Position numbers and translations under genes: made by a program | Source of the DNA: VBAT01 sp036520835 | Lineage (GTDB): Bacteria; Bacteroidota; Bacteroidia; Chitinophagales; Chitinophagaceae | Assembly: GCA_036520835.1 (NCBI GenBank) | Contig: DATDIX010000390.1 | Span: forward strand, 1 to 16,053 | Reading direction: 5' to 3' | DNA length: 16,053 nucleotides | The notes under the pieces: generated by a model | Told to the model about the DNA's origin: nothing | The model's database searches: none | The model's input: the letters and a program-made list of their open reading frames with translations, nothing else | Shown: in pieces, positions 14,713-16,053 of the stretch | Layout: every line of letters starts with the position of its first letter | How positions within the stretch are numbered: position 1 is the stretch's first letter

Positions 14713-15798
14713 TCAGCTAAAAGGTATCTTGGACACCTTTGCCTCTAGTAATTTATCACGCACTTTGATGTAAATATCCGCCCCGATACCGGCAAAGGCT
14801 GTCCGTACATATCCCATCCCGATCGCTTTACCGAGACTGGGGGACTGGGTGCCGGAGGTAACTACACCAATAGTTGCGCCTGACTGATCTTTTATTTCGT
14901 ACCCATGGCGGGGTATCCCTTTTTCGATCATTTCAAAACCCACCAGTTTTCGTTCCACCCCCTCTTTCTTTTGTGCTTCCAGTATTTCCCTGGCTGTAAA
15001 ATCTTTTGTGAATTTGGTGATCCATCCCAAACCTGCTTCCAGTGGAGAAGTAGTATCGTCAATATCATTTCCATACAGGCAAAAACCCATTTCCAGTCTT
15101 AATGTATCTCTTGCACCAAGACCGATCGGTTTCAATCCCTGCGGTGAACCGGCTTGAAAAATAGCGTCCCATATTTTATCCGCATTGCCGTCCTTGTCCT
15201 CAAAGTAAATTTCAACACCGCCGGCACCGGTATAGCCTGTAGCGCTTACCAGCACATTATCCACCCCGGCAAATTTTCCTTTAACAAATGTGTAGTACTT
15301 CAGGTTCAGGATATCCATATCTGTCAGGGGCTGCAGAATCTTAGTTGCATTCGGACCCTGTATAGCCAGTAAACAGGTTTTTTCAGAAACATTATGCATC
15401 TCCGCCTTCTTAGTATTGAATTGGCTGATCCAGTTCCAGTCCTTTTCAATATTGGATGCATTTACCACCAGCATATATACTTTATTTTCTTCGATGCAAT
15501 ACACGAGCAGGTCATCTATAATACCCCCTTTGTCATTAGGGAGACAACTGTACTGCGCCTGGCCGGCCTTTAATTTCGCTGCATCATTACTGGTTACCCT
15601 TTGAATAAGATCCAGTGCATGTTCCCCTTTCAATATGAATTCACCCATGTGACTAACATCAAAGACGCCGGCATTCTTACGGACAGCAGCATGTTCATCA
15701 TTAATGCCTGTATAACTGATCGGCATATTATATCCTGCAAACTCGGCCATCTTTGCCCCAAACGCAATATGTTTTTCTGTAAAAGGAGTATTCTTCAT
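14713..15798 (-). CDS. gcvT: Aminomethyltransferase, T-protein of the glycine cleavage system (361 aa)
   Basis: T-protein transfers the methylene carbon from the aminomethyl-lipoyl arm of H-protein to tetrahydrofolate, releasing ammonia, in the cytoplasm. Full-length match: KMAEFAGYNMPISY (17-29), GVFDVSHMGEF (44-54), QRVTSNDA (66-73), GGIIDDLLVY (91-100, with the acidic pair of the folate site), NASNIEKDW (113-121), LAIQGPNA (144-151), ATGYTGAGGVEIYFE (186-200), GLGARDTLRLEMGFCLYGND (226-245) and TSGTQSPSLGKAIGMGYV near the C-terminus. The frame is open 50 codons further up (to 15948), but that extension contains the terminator of the preceding gene and the promoter, so MKNTPFTEKH is the start. 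The other glycine cleavage genes (gcvH, gcvP) are not in the window, which is common outside Proteobacteria. Confidence 0.97.
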   Translation of the reverse strand: MKNTPFTEKHIAFGAKMAEFAGYNMPISYTGINDEHAAVRKNAGVFDVSHMGEFILKGEHALDLIQRVTSNDAAKLKAGQAQYSCLPNDKGGIIDDLLVYCIEENKVYMLVVNASNIEKDWNWISQFNTKKAEMHNVSEKTCLLAIQGPNATKILQPLTDMDILNLKYYTFVKGKFAGVDNVLVSATGYTGAGGVEIYFEDKDGNADKIWDAIFQAGSPQGLKPIGLGARDTLRLEMGFCLYGNDIDDTTSPLEAGLGWITKFTKDFTAREILEAQKKEGVERKLVGFEMIEKGIPRHGYEIKDQSGATIGVVTSGTQSPSLGKAIGMGYVRTAFAGIGADIYIKVRDKLLEAKVSKIPFS

Positions 15799-15816
15799 GG
15801 AAGTTTTATTAGTCCG

Positions 15817-15824
15817 CAAATGTA
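15817..15824 (-). promoter_or_regulatory. Consensus -7 element of gcvT
   Basis: TACATTTG on the minus strand matches TAnnTTTG exactly, 18 nt before the gcvT ATG. Transcription would start near 15811, leaving a leader of only about a dozen nucleotides. No clear TTG lies at the -33 distance. The location, just downstream of a strong terminator and just upstream of the gene, supports it. Confidence 0.5.
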
Positions 15825-15875
15825 GGATGAAGCGGTTGATTATTTTTCTATTCTGCCCATTCTTAATATGAGCAG

Positions 15876-15907
15876 AAAAAATAAAAGGCCCCGGTAAACG
15901 GAGCCTT
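15876..15907 (-). terminator. Intrinsic terminator between the right-edge gene and gcvT
   Basis: On the minus strand AAGGCTCCG pairs with CGGGGCCTT around a TTTAC loop (15885-15907), nine positions with one internal mismatch. It is followed by TTATTTTTT. It ends the transcript of the gene stopping at 15955 and shows that gcvT is transcribed from its own promoter. A second, bulged hairpin (CCCGG/CCGGG, about 15911-15936) precedes it. Confidence 0.8.
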
Positions 15908-15954
15908 CTTCCCGGCAGTTCTGGCAACGAACCGGGATCCAACTTCAACCTATT

Positions 15955-16053
15955 TTAAAAAAGAGCTTTGACAAGGGAAAAACCCGGGGTCATGGAACTT
16001 GCCGTTACCTCATCTTCGTCATCCATGCTTTCCATTTGCTTGCCCGATTGTTT
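15955..16053 (-). CDS. C-terminal 32 codons of an unidentified protein (cut by window edge)
   Basis: On the minus strand the frame is open from the window edge to a TAA at 15955-15957. The visible part is acidic and ends in a hydrophobic tail (ESMDDEDEVTASS, then MTPGFSLVKALF). Three internal methionines exist, but the frame runs past the edge, so this is read as the end of a longer protein. A strong terminator 48 nt past the stop supports a real gene end here. The family cannot be named from so short a piece. Confidence 0.55.
   Translation of the reverse strand, partial: KQSGKQMESMDDEDEVTASSMTPGFSLVKALF

Noticed and set aside
15799..15954. Glycine riboswitch upstream of gcvT
   Set aside because: Glycine riboswitches often control gcvT, but the space is only 156 nt. 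It is already filled by a terminator of the preceding gene and a consensus -7 element that leaves a leader of about a dozen nucleotides. No aptamer-like core was seen.

Overview
The window looks like chromosomal DNA from a member of the Bacteroidota, most probably a Chitinophagaceae-like organism. The evidence is two outer-membrane beta-barrel proteins with a carboxypeptidase-regulatory-like N-terminal domain, two secreted ELWxxDGT-repeat proteins with C-terminal type IX secretion (T9SS) sorting domains, start codons mostly without a Shine-Dalgarno sequence, and promoter elements resembling the Bacteroidota -7 consensus TAnnTTTG. No rRNA, tRNA, CRISPR array, insertion sequence, integrase or phage gene was recognised. 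Nine recognised genes all lie on the minus strand, and one small candidate gene lies on the plus strand.

Read in the direction of transcription (right to left), the window opens with the last 32 codons of an unidentified protein (15955-16053) and a strong intrinsic terminator. Next come gcvT (glycine cleavage T-protein) with its own consensus -7 element, an SRPBCC-fold protein, and a ComB-like 2-phosphosulfolactate phosphatase followed by a bidirectional-looking terminator. A large SWIM-SNF2 helicase-like protein follows. Its leader holds a heptamer-periodic inverted repeat that has been swallowed by the longest possible reading frame. An excellent terminator separates it from the envelope-related half of the window.

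The left half encodes cell-surface and secreted proteins. A tandem pair of ELWxxDGT-repeat T9SS substrates (628 and 630 aa) is followed by a 959-aa outer-membrane beta-barrel protein. A divergent intergenic region then carries an untracked 52-aa ORF on the plus strand with a good ribosome binding site and its own terminator-like hairpin. A 190-aa secreted protein of unknown function follows, then a second outer-membrane beta-barrel protein (416 codons visible, cut by the window edge) that is a paralogue of the first. These two paralogues share a promoter-like module, TTTnTGG - 11 nt - TAnnTTCGTAG, at exactly the same distance (25 nt) from the start codon.

I see no complete, obviously new defence or mobile system. 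The most interesting items are the small plus-strand gene with its terminator, the heptamer repeat in the helicase leader, the shared promoter of the two outer-membrane paralogues, and the duplicated ELWxxDGT pair. Four longest-frame starts (helicase, comB, gcvT, SRPBCC) are probably too far upstream and are corrected here.
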